DNA of 9,402 bases from an uncultured Clostridia bacterium (GTDB lineage: Bacteria > Bacillota > Clostridia > Lachnospirales > Lachnospiraceae): the NCBI GenBank assembly GCA_946623485.1, contig CAMORF010000068.1, positions 1-9,402 on the forward strand, written 5' to 3'. Under the pieces are notes generated by a model that saw only the letters and a program-made list of their open reading frames with translations, did no database searches and was not told the origin of the DNA. The position numbers were made by a program, and so were the translations under genes. Below are positions 1-7,700 of the stretch, in pieces. Position 1 is the stretch's first letter. Each line of letters opens with the position of its first letter.

Positions 1-174
1 TGCCACAGCCTCGCTTCTTCCGCCGCTGGCGGCGCTTCGGCTGTAGGCCCCGCGAGGTACGAGCGGCTGCCGGAACCAGTGCCCTTGGGGTAGACGGCCG
101 CCACCCGTAAGAAAACTATCTATCGGGATCCATGCAGCGTTGGAATAATGGCGGAATTCTTCATGCTGGCACTT
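1..174. other. GC-rich structured non-coding segment, identity unknown
   Basis: No convincing gene lies here. Inverted repeats are visible near the left edge: an outer stem CAGCC (6-10) with GGCTG (39-43), and an inner stem CCGCC (20-24) with GGCGG (28-32) closed by a three-base loop. The two stems are separated by an internal loop that, read on the minus strand, carries GAAGCG on both sides. Further short stems are possible: on the minus strand GGGT pairs with ACCC across about 11 bases (positions 96-114), next to a CCC-CAA-GGG hairpin. About 120 bases are very GC-rich and then change abruptly to AT-richer sequence near the gtrA-like stop codon. The only minus-strand ORF just downstream of that stop is about 14 codons long. 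It could be a dispersed intergenic repeat or a structured RNA continuing beyond the window. No known RNA family (tRNA, tmRNA, RNase P, SRP) was recognised, and no T-tract terminator is seen. Confidence 0.45.
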
Positions 175-618
175 TTAATTCCCCTGTTTTTTCGGTTTCG
201 GTTCGGGTTTATATATGAAAGTCTTTCTTGAAAGATAATTCCATATAAAAACCATCCCTGTTGCGATAATTTTTGCCATGGTCTTCAGTGGAGTTGTGCG
301 CATATTGAGCCCAGCAACAAAAATAACCATTAGTGCGAGATTGAACCCCAGACCAACCGCGCTGACAAGGAAGACAAGAAATATTTCTCTCACTTGATTC
401 CCGTTATACCTGGCATTCTTGAACGTAAAGGTCCTCCCCAAATACCAATTCACAGTGGTCGAGGCAAGAAAAGCGATGACAGTAGCTGCCAAATAAGGCA
501 TCGCCGCAAAGGATACCAGCAGGAAAAAGCAAATCCATTCTGTAAGCGCGGCTATTCCACCAACCACAAAATAGGAAAAAAACTGCCTGATGTTTCCCTC
601 GCTGAATAGTTTTTTCAT
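175..618 (-). CDS. GtrA-family membrane protein (putative lipid-linked sugar flippase)
   Basis: This is a small, very hydrophobic protein of 147 residues from the chosen ATG, the usual size for the GtrA/DPMS family. Four membrane segments are visible (numbering from this ATG): about 13-35, 39-59, 78-103 and 112-131. The family's repeated aromatic/basic signatures follow helices 2 and 4: NWYLGRTFTF near residue 57 and WNYLSRKTFIYK near 126. The C-terminal tail is lysine-rich and probably cytoplasmic. Known GtrA proteins are thought to help move polyprenyl-phosphate-linked sugars across the membrane, and the DPM1-like gene upstream fits that role. Start choice: in-frame alternatives are GTG at 639 and ATG at 627. 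ATG 618 is preferred because the protein then begins just before the first helix and GGA/GGG bases lie at short spacing upstream, but it is not certain. It is AT-richer than the membrane gene at 2475-4598. Confidence 0.88.
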   Translation of the reverse strand: MKKLFSEGNIRQFFSYFVVGGIAALTEWICFFLLVSFAAMPYLAATVIAFLASTTVNWYLGRTFTFKNARYNGNQVREIFLVFLVSAVGLGFNLALMVIFVAGLNMRTTPLKTMAKIIATGMVFIWNYLSRKTFIYKPEPKPKKQGN

Positions 619-692
619 TTTTCCCATTCCAATTTTCACATCATATACGCCATCCGGCAGCGATGCCGGCCATTATCCAGCAAGCTCTGTTA

Positions 693-1634
693 TTATAGCA
701 GTGTTCTAAAGTACGCTATCGTTCTTTCCAAGCCTTCATCCAGTTGAATTGACGGCTCCCAACCGTTCAATTCTTTTTTTGCAAGGGTGATATCCGGTCG
801 CCGGCGTGTTGGATCATCCAAAGGAAGCGGCATAAAAACGATCCTGCTCTTTCCGCCTATTTTACTGAGAATCTTTTCTGCCAGTTCCAGCATGCTGAAC
901 TCATGCGGATTTCCAAGATTAACCGGTCCGCTGAAATCAGGTCTGCTTTCATTCATCATACGATCGATCCCGTTGAGAAGATCATCTATATATTGGAAGC
1001 TTCTTGTCTGGCTTCCATCCCCGAAGATGGTAATGTCTTCTCCACGGAGAGCCTGCATAATAAAATTGCTGACGACTCTCCCATCATTAGGATCCATAGC
1101 CGGCCCGTATGTATTGAATATTCTGATCACTTTGATTTGCGTGCCAGCCTGCCTGTGATAATCAAAGCAGAGTGTTTCGGCGCATCGCTTTCCTTCGTCG
1201 TAGCAACTGCGCAAACCGATCGGATTTACGTGACCCCAGTAATCCTCTGTTTGCGGATGTACAGCCGGGTTTCCGTATATTTCACTGGTGGAAAACTGCA
1301 TGATTCTGGCACCGCTTTCCGTAGCAAGATCAAGCATATTGATAGATCCCATAACACATGTTTTTACTGTTTCTATGGGCGTTTTTGCATATGCCGGAGG
1401 ACTGGCGGGGCAAGCGGCATTGTAGATCTGATCTACATCTGTCTTAAAAGGCTCCTGAACGTTATGAAGAATAAACTTAAAGTTTGGAAGCCCCATCAAA
1501 TGACGGATATTCTCCATCCTTCCGGTATAGAGATTATCCATGCAGATCACATAATTGCCCTTGTCTTTTACAAGTTTGCTGCAAAGATTTGAGCCGATAA
1601 ATCCCGCTCCGCCTGTTACTAAAATTCTTGCCAT
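693..1634 (-). CDS. UDP-glucuronate decarboxylase (UDP-xylose synthase type)
   Basis: A 313-residue short-chain dehydrogenase/reductase-fold enzyme, full length for the UXS family. It is expected to oxidise and decarboxylate UDP-glucuronate to UDP-xylose, using bound NAD, in the cytoplasm. Visible motifs: the N-terminal Rossmann loop GGAGFIGS (8-15); the UXS-typical [10 protein letters not shown] segment (73-82); the active-site STSE (115-118, with E118); the catalytic pair in YDEGK (Y145, K149); RIFNTYGP (171-178); and [11 protein letters not shown] (205-215), whose R211 corresponds to the arginine needed for decarboxylation in UXS and ArnA. The CPASPP and CYDEGKR signatures separate it from dTDP-glucose dehydratases and UDP-glucose 4-epimerases, the main alternatives. 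The ATG at 1634 has a GGAG sequence about nine bases upstream. The gene lies between the polyprenyl-sugar synthase and the GtrA-like gene, so its product may be the donor for that pathway (inference). Base composition is AT-richer than in the genes further upstream in the operon. Confidence 0.93.
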   Translation of the reverse strand: MARILVTGGAGFIGSNLCSKLVKDKGNYVICMDNLYTGRMENIRHLMGLPNFKFILHNVQEPFKTDVDQIYNAACPASPPAYAKTPIETVKTCVMGSINMLDLATESGARIMQFSTSEIYGNPAVHPQTEDYWGHVNPIGLRSCYDEGKRCAETLCFDYHRQAGTQIKVIRIFNTYGPAMDPNDGRVVSNFIMQALRGEDITIFGDGSQTRSFQYIDDLLNGIDRMMNESRPDFSGPVNLGNPHEFSMLELAEKILSKIGGKSRIVFMPLPLDDPTRRRPDITLAKKELNGWEPSIQLDEGLERTIAYFRTLL

Positions 1635-1747
1635 ATGTCTTTTCTCCGTCTGTATGAATGTATCCTAACGTGTATATCGTTTGCAGGCGCAAGGGCTTAA
1701 GCGCCCCACCACATGTTCGATGTCAGAACGGGTAAGGAAAACAGTCT
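1635..1747. other. Intergenic gap with short inverted repeat
   Basis: This 113-base gap is the longest between recognised genes if the 45-codon ORF at 4595-4732 is accepted. It contains a five-base inverted repeat, GGCGC (1686-1690) and GCGCC (1701-1705), with a ten-base loop, followed by no T-tract on either strand, so it is a poor intrinsic terminator. On the minus strand a TATACA-like box follows a weak TTAAGC at about 18 bases, which could be a weak promoter for the UXS and GtrA genes, but the match is poor. No ORF of useful length was found. Confidence 0.25.
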
Positions 1748-2443
1748 TTATCCCTTTCTGTATTTCCAGATGCAGTAAATGGCACGAAGCCCGTCCTTAA
1801 AGCCGATTTTCTTTCCCTCCGCATTGGTTCTTGGATAGTAAGAAATCGGAACCTCCTTGACTTTCACACCCATGCGCGCAATCTTCGCTGTGATTTCAGG
1901 CTCAAATCCAAAGCGGTTTTCCTTGATATCCACCGCCTGGATCACCTCGCGTTTGAAGCACTTGTAGCAGGTCTCCATATCTGTCAGATGCAGACGGGTA
2001 AAGAAATTGGACATTGCGGTGAGGCCCTTATTGGCAAGCTGGTTCGCCTTATATCCTTTTGCGGCCTGATGCAGGAAGCGCGAGCCATAGCAAACGTCGC
2101 ACTCCCCCCGGACGACAGGCGTTACCACAAGGGGATATTCGTTCGGATCGTACTCCAGATCGGCGTCCTGTATCATCACCACATCCCCGGTGGCATGGGC
2201 AAAACCTGTCCTGAGCGCGCCGCCCTTGCCCCGGTTCACTTCGTGGTGGATGATCCTGCTTACCAGCGGTGCGATCTCCCGGTCAAGGATCTCACTGGTT
2301 CCGTCTGTACTCTTGTCGTCCACAATGATGATTTCCTTATTCTCAATCGGCGCGGCAAGGACCTTGTTCACAATGGTGTGGATGCTGTCTTTTTCGTTGT
2401 AGCAAGGGATAACAACGGTCAGTTTATACTTGGATTCTTCCAT
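1748..2443 (-). CDS. DPM1-like family 2 glycosyltransferase (polyprenyl-phosphate sugar synthase)
   Basis: A 231-residue GT-A fold enzyme resembling dolichol-phosphate mannose synthase and bacterial polyprenyl-phosphate glycosyltransferases. It probably transfers a sugar from a nucleotide donor to a polyprenyl phosphate on the cytoplasmic face. Motifs: VVIPCYNE (10-17), VDDKSTDGT (41-49), NRGKGGALRTG (70-80), the metal-binding DAD in QDADLEYDP (92-100), GFEPEITAKI (179-188) and the basic C-terminal KIGFKDGLRAI segment (212-222). It lacks the pair of C-terminal membrane helices found in GtrB/DPMS enzymes, so it should be soluble or membrane-associated like eukaryotic DPM1. Start choice: the frame opens at a TTG at 2491 inside the preceding gene, but ATG 2443 sits right before the conserved domain with AGG about seven bases upstream and leaves a 31-base gap. 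Sugar specificity cannot be read from sequence; the adjacent UXS gene hints at a pentose. Confidence 0.9.
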   Translation of the reverse strand: MEESKYKLTVVIPCYNEKDSIHTIVNKVLAAPIENKEIIIVDDKSTDGTSEILDREIAPLVSRIIHHEVNRGKGGALRTGFAHATGDVVMIQDADLEYDPNEYPLVVTPVVRGECDVCYGSRFLHQAAKGYKANQLANKGLTAMSNFFTRLHLTDMETCYKCFKREVIQAVDIKENRFGFEPEITAKIARMGVKVKEVPISYYPRTNAEGKKIGFKDGLRAIYCIWKYRKG

Positions 2444-2474
2444 TTTTCGCCTGTCTCTCTTTTGTACACATCTT

Positions 2475-4598
2475 TCACTCCGTATAATCAAGCCGATAGA
2501 TCCCGTATCCGTCCTGCCCGGTCACATACGAGCAGGCGATGCCATAATCCGAGAGAAGATCGGTATAATCCATAGGCGAAAACAGGTAGTGAATGCGGAG
2601 CTCCTTGAGTGACGTGGGGTTCAGCAAGATCTTGATGTAGTCCCCACCCAAAAGCTCGACGGTAGTTTCACCCTCTGTCAGTTCGGCGCACTGGTTTGCA
2701 TAGCGATTGGTAAACTCCTCATACTGACCTGCCGGGTCCAGAATAGCCCATTTATCCACATCGGGATAAAAATTTGTGGCATCCAGGACCCTGGCACCGT
2801 TGGCCAAAACGAAATTCGCGAGCCAGTTCGGACAGTCGAGAGTCATCCAGCGCTCTTCCGGCTCCCGCTCCGCCATCTCCGCGATAGACGCGCTGATGGG
2901 GTGATCCACAACAGGGCCGATGCCCCGCATGAGGGGGTTGACGGTGGCACCGCAAAACACCATGGCGAGAATCAGCGCCGCGCTCAGAAGCCTCTGCCGC
3001 CGGAACAGCGCAAAATAAAGCGCACAGACGACACCCGCCAGCGCCAGAACGAGCAGCGCCTTGCCCACAGGAAGGCCGCGGACTGCAAAACCGGAGAAAT
3101 AGTCCTTCCGCGCTCCGTCCACCAGCAGCAGGCAGACCGCCCCATACAGGAGCGGCAGAATGCGCTTTATCCGCCTGCCCGGCAAGTCGGGATGCCGGTC
3201 CAGCACACTCAGCCCCCAGACAGTGAACAAGGTGGCCGTCCAGCCGTAAACCTCATGCATGCGGTTGCAGAAGCGCAGCAGACTTACTTCGGCAAGCCAT
3301 TGGGGAAAACCGATCAGCAAATAGGCGCCTTGCACGAGCAGGATGCCGCACAGCGCGGCGCCCACAGTCCAGTTGTCATCCCGCTCCCGCTTCAGGGCGG
3401 GCAGCAGATACGGTGCGAGCACCAGAAACAGCGGCGCAAACTGGATGTACGTCGCAACCTCACAGTTGTTGACAAAGTTGATATCCCGGTAGGGCAGAAA
3501 AAAGCTGGTGAGATCTGTGAAAAGCGTGGCTATGGTGCCGTATCCGCCCAGACACATGCGGCGGCCGGGGTATACGGTATTGAGCAGCAGAGAGAGATCG
3601 GCCCTGGAGCGGAGGAAAAAGCCGCCCAGGATCAGCAGCGCTGCGGCAGCGGGAAGCGCGAAGCGGGGCCATTCCCGCCGGGTAAAGGTGATCATCGCCC
3701 GGTCACGCCGCAGGCAGACGATCAGGAGGACCAGCACCGTGTAGGCACACGGCACCTGGAAGGAGGGAAAAATAGACAGGACAAAGCCTATTGCCGCCAT
3801 CGCCGCAAGGCCCGCAGCGCTCCACTTTGAAAGTCGGGTCTTCGCCGTGAAGAACCAGTAGCCGAGACAGAAAAGCGCCATGGCGTAGAGAATCACCGGG
3901 GGCATGTGGGGCATGACCCACCACTGGATCGCCGGGGACAGCGTAATCATGACCGCGCCGATCAGCGACACGCGCCGCATCCCCCCGGTCAGAATCAGGA
4001 ACATCTCCAGCGCCGTCATGAAAATCAGGATGATCTCGCCGCACCAGTACCAGCTCAGGCCGATCTCATTGCCGAACAGCAGAAAGCCCCAGCTCAGGGG
4101 TTTCCCCAGTATGGTCCAGTCCCACACGGGGCTGTAAAAATCCAGCACCATGTTGGTCGGCGACAGGCTCATCCGCTGGCTGTACAGGCGGTAATCGTTT
4201 GCTGCCTGGGAAAAATACTGGAGCGTGGTCAGGCCATATTCATCGGAGCGAATCCAGCGCGGCTCACCGAACAGAAGGCTTTTTTCCCCCGTGAGGCGAG
4301 TGGGAAGTACCTGGTCAAACACGCCGATGGAGGATCCATGCAGCCGCAGCCCCACGCACACAAGAAACACCAGCAGCGCAAGCCGCCAGCGATAGCGAAA
4401 GCAGAAGTCCGCCGCCTTCTGCGCCTTCGCGGGGAAACGCCACGCAAGGATCAGCAGGAGGGAGACAAGCCCCGCCGCGGGCAGGATCAGTGCCGCGTTG
4501 GGAAGAAGCAGATAAATCAGCGCAGCACAGCCCCAGAGAGCCAGCAGAATCACACTGTATTCTACCATGCTGGAGCGCTGCAGCCGGTATGCTTTCAT
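2475..4598 (-). CDS. Polytopic membrane protein, probable GT-C-type glycosyltransferase
   Basis: A 707-residue integral membrane protein with roughly twelve or thirteen predicted helices, for example about 14-34, 36-55, 71-86, 183-205, 208-222, 233-251, 261-279, 283-297, 312-330, 385-402, 411-430, 449-465, 480-493, 511-532 and 536-550 (some may merge or not span). A hydrophilic C-terminal domain follows at about 560-707. A long loop after the third helix carries GEPRWIRSDEYG (111-122), whose acidic SDE triplet sits where GT-C enzymes keep their catalytic or metal-binding DE/ED pair. The loop continues with SPVWDWTILGKPLSWG (156-171). These features suggest a transferase using a polyprenyl-phosphate sugar on the outer face of the membrane; a polymerase-like role is the alternative. 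The gene is followed by the DPM1-like synthase 31 bases downstream, supporting this. Its ATG overlaps the TGA of a 45-codon ORF as ATGA, with AAAGG ten bases upstream, implying translational coupling. It is distinctly GC-rich. Confidence 0.72.
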   Translation of the reverse strand: MKAYRLQRSSMVEYSVILLALWGCAALIYLLLPNAALILPAAGLVSLLLILAWRFPAKAQKAADFCFRYRWRLALLVFLVCVGLRLHGSSIGVFDQVLPTRLTGEKSLLFGEPRWIRSDEYGLTTLQYFSQAANDYRLYSQRMSLSPTNMVLDFYSPVWDWTILGKPLSWGFLLFGNEIGLSWYWCGEIILIFMTALEMFLILTGGMRRVSLIGAVMITLSPAIQWWVMPHMPPVILYAMALFCLGYWFFTAKTRLSKWSAAGLAAMAAIGFVLSIFPSFQVPCAYTVLVLLIVCLRRDRAMITFTRREWPRFALPAAAALLILGGFFLRSRADLSLLLNTVYPGRRMCLGGYGTIATLFTDLTSFFLPYRDINFVNNCEVATYIQFAPLFLVLAPYLLPALKRERDDNWTVGAALCGILLVQGAYLLIGFPQWLAEVSLLRFCNRMHEVYGWTATLFTVWGLSVLDRHPDLPGRRIKRILPLLYGAVCLLLVDGARKDYFSGFAVRGLPVGKALLVLALAGVVCALYFALFRRQRLLSAALILAMVFCGATVNPLMRGIGPVVDHPISASIAEMAEREPEERWMTLDCPNWLANFVLANGARVLDATNFYPDVDKWAILDPAGQYEEFTNRYANQCAELTEGETTVELLGGDYIKILLNPTSLKELRIHYLFSPMDYTDLLSDYGIACSYVTGQDGYGIYRLDYTE

Positions 4599-4732
4599 CC
4601 CCGTTCAGCCTTTCTGAACAGCCAGGTTTTCTGCTTGAGGAAGATCACCAGGAGAAGTATAGTTGAAACGACTGAAAAAAGCAAATAGTTTCCCTCAGGC
4701 GTCACAGCAGATATGCTGCCGGTATCAGACAC
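4595..4732 (-). CDS. Small single-span membrane protein, 45 codons (putative)
   Basis: This short ORF sits in what would otherwise be a 126-base gap. It starts at GTG 4732 and ends at TGA 4595. The start overlaps the last eight bases of the 1268-residue glycosyltransferase gene and the stop overlaps the ATG of the GT-C-like gene (ATGA). The product has a polar N-terminus (residues 1-16), a hydrophobic stretch LLFSVVSTILLLVIFL (17-32) long enough for about one membrane crossing, and a basic tail with K33, K35, R40, K41 and R44, which by the positive-inside rule would be cytoplasmic. AGAGG lies ten bases upstream of the GTG. The frame is closed by an in-frame TGA at 4760-4762, so it cannot extend much further. 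It could be a genuine small protein coupling translation of its neighbours, or a remnant of a larger membrane gene. No family was recognised. Confidence 0.5.
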   Translation of the reverse strand: MSDTGSISAVTPEGNYLLFSVVSTILLLVIFLKQKTWLFRKAERG

Positions 4733-7700
4733 CTTGTGCGTACCTCTGCGCCAGCTGTCTCAATTTACTGACCTTTCTCTTGTTCAGCGCAAAGTATGTA
4801 CCGACAAGGTTTCCGGCGAAAAGCCCCGTCAATTTCTCTGCCAGTATGCAGATTTCATCTACGATGGAAGCGGAAAACGGTTCTTCCGCGCAGGCAAAAT
4901 AGTCGTCAAGGACGTTCACAAGATAGTGCGCAATTTCGTTGACTGTCGTAGCCTCAACGGCAAAGTCGCCCTTCAGAATATTCAGCATTTCCAGGATCAC
5001 CTTATGGTAATCTGCGTCAGAAAAAACATGATCTGATTCTATCAGTTTTTTCCTTTCTTTCGGCCTCATGCGCCTGACGGCGGTCAGATCAGAGTTGATC
5101 TCCCGTATTGTCCACTGGCGAAAGCAATCCCACTCATCTCCGTCGTCTCCCACAAGCCTATATTTCCGCGCCGCCTGAACGTAGAGCTTTATCACACAGT
5201 AAGCCGTCATCGTACTATTGATCGTATATCGCTCCGGGCAGCTTCCGCCAACATAGCCGGGCAGCATCTCATTGAGTGCATTGACATCGACAATAGCGCG
5301 TTTGAAGTGGTATATGGTCGGACGCGTGTGTGAATGGATCACATGGACGCCGGAAAGCAGAGCAAGTCTGTGCCCATCCCGTATAAGCCGCAGTCCGAAA
5401 TCAAGGTCTTCCGCAAAGTTCCGCCTATAGCGGTATTGATTGAACACATCCTTTCGGATCAGGCAGGCGAGATCGCTCAACTGTGCGTTTTTTCTGAGCG
5501 TATCAGCGCTGACTTTATCCGGCATTTGCATCATTCTGTCGCTGTGCAGGACGCCCATATAGCGGTTATGGATGAATATACTCACCCGGCCAAGAAGGTC
5601 GCATCCCGGGCGCGGTTCTTCCCGGCACGAGACTGCCGTAACGCCCTGATGCAGGATGGGGCGCAGCATCCTTCTGAGCCAGTACGGTCCGCTTGGGCAT
5701 GCGTCCTGTGTCATGAACAGCAAATACGCACCGGAAGCATGCTGTGCGCCGAGATTTCTTGCGTAGGAGTGGGAAAACTCCCCATGAGGAATCTGTATCA
5801 CCTTTGCTCCGTTGCTCTCGGCATACGCTACCGATTGATCGGAGCTGCCTGAATCTACCATCACTGTTTCGATGCTCTCGACACCTAACTGTGCTTTCAA
5901 AGCACCCAGCAGTCGTTTCAGGTCCTCGCCCCCGTTCCATACCGGGATGATAACCGAGACTTTTGTCTTGATGACTTCCGGTTCATCGGGGGCTTTGAAC
6001 AATTGCGTCAGGATCTTGCTGACCGATTCGGCAAACACGCCCTCGGAGAAATGCGATTCATAGGTTTTTCTGGCTGCTATTTGCATCGCTCCCAGATTTT
6101 CCTTATTGTGCAGGACGTAGAGGATAGACTCCGACAGTGCTTTCGGATCGTCATTAGGATAGACCAGGCCCGAATGCTCGCTCTTGAGCAGAACGGCACT
6201 CCCGGCGTTCTCAGAGCAGATAACGATCTTTGAAAGAGACAGGGCTTCCGTTACCGTAGTGGGGCACGTATCGTCACGGGAGGAACAGATCAGGCAATCG
6301 CAATTCTGATAGACGGCAGGCATATCCGCGATATCCATTTCCCCCAGATAGAACACGTTTTCGGGATGCTGCTTTTCAAGCTGCCGAATTTTTTTCCTCG
6401 CTAACTGATAGTGTTCTTTTCCGACGAAAAGAAACTGACACTTCTGCAACTCCTTCTCCGGCAGCATGGCAATGGCATCGGTCAGGATGTCCTGTCCCTT
6501 ACACTCCTGTAACGTGCCAACCGTAAGAAACACTGTTTTTCCTTCTGCCGGAGGAAGGGGAACGCTTCGCGCCTCACCGGTCAGGTTCCTGAAATCCGGA
6601 CAGCCATACAGCAAGATATCATTCTTGTAATTATTTCGGTACAGATGCATCCATTTTTCGGCTCTCTGTCCCACGCAGTAAACATGGATGTTATCTCCGA
6701 GCTGTTCGGGCATCCCCTCGATCGTCTGTTGATAATACGACGTCTTTGCCTCATGGATCCACCACAGAACCGGCGTTGCGCTATTCCCTAACCGGCTGAT
6801 GAGCGGCCCGCCGACAATTGTATTCACAACGATCAATTTGAAGCAGGATGCCGCGTGACTTATCAGATCACTGCCGTACAGCTCGCTGTATATGATGACC
6901 GGTATGCCTGCGTCGAGCAGCTTTTTCTTCAACTTGCCATCACTTGGCGTGATAAAGACAGGCGCCATGCCGCGCTTTTTTATATCTTCGGCAAAACGAA
7001 GCAGAGCGATCGGGGCGCCGGTGAGGTGCGCCTCATGGCTCACGAACAGCACTCTGTCGCGCCCCGCCATCTCAGACAGAAGCTCCCGTCCAAACAGTGC
7101 TCCCGACGTCTCGCAAGCGGCCAGAAAAGAGGTGAAGCTGTACGCTTCCCGGTCCCCCCATTCTTCTGCATTTTTCTGTGTCGACATGGATACTTTTAAC
7201 AGCAAGCCTTGTCGTTTTGAGGCGTAATCCCAAGCCATTTTTGACATGGCTCGAAAGCCCTGTGTGCGCCAGCATCTGACCGCCTCACGTGTCAAGTAAC
7301 CAAATTGGGTCATCTTGACGGCATCCAACATCATGCGTATCGGGGCGGTCATCCTCCAGCATGTCGAGTTGGAAATGGTGTTAAAGCTCTCCCAGAGCCG
7401 ACGGTTCTCTTCCTCAAGCTGCTTAATCTGCGCAAGCTGCTCACGCAGCTCAAGCTGTATCCTCCGCGTTTCCGCTATCTCGGTAGGTTCGCGGCTTTGC
7501 GCCTCAAGATGTCGTCTGCTTTCCTCCAGGCATTCTATCTGCCTCTGCTGCCGGGAAACCGCCTCGGAGATCAGATCAAAAAAATCGTTTTTTTCACAGT
7601 TCTGTGACAGCAGGCTGAAATACGCACTGCGCTTTTCCGCCGCCACACGATAGAGGATTTGATCTAATATCCCGGCCCGGAGAGAATCGGTCAGTGCCTC

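Noticed and set aside
1..120. A known structured RNA such as tmRNA, RNase P or SRP RNA
   Set aside because: The conserved core sequences of those RNAs that I can recall are not present on either strand, so no family name is given.
619..639. GTG 639 or ATG 627 as start of the GtrA-like gene
   Set aside because: Possible, but ATG 618 has acceptable upstream purines and begins just before the first helix. The difference is only seven residues and is left open.
903..1592. Plus-strand ORF of 229 codons opposite the UXS gene
   Set aside because: The minus strand carries every UXS signature motif in frame; the plus-strand product has no motif.
1686..1705. Inverted repeat as an intrinsic terminator
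   Set aside because: The stem is five base pairs with a ten-base loop and no T-run on either strand, so termination is unlikely.
2444..2491. N-terminal extension of the DPM1-like gene to a TTG start
   Set aside because: The extra 16 residues are basic and unlike the family N-terminus, the start is TTG, and it would overlap the preceding gene. ATG 2443 has a better placed AGG.
2901..3830. Long plus-strand ORF of 309 codons opposite the GT-C-like gene
   Set aside because: It is antisense to a clear membrane protein gene in GC-rich DNA. Its product is rich in Gln, Arg and Gly without domain motifs, as expected from the complement of hydrophobic codons.
3906..4688. Plus-strand ORF of 260 codons
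   Set aside because: Same reason: it lies opposite the start of the GT-C-like gene, has low-complexity Gln/His/Pro/Lys composition and no recognisable fold or ribosome binding site.
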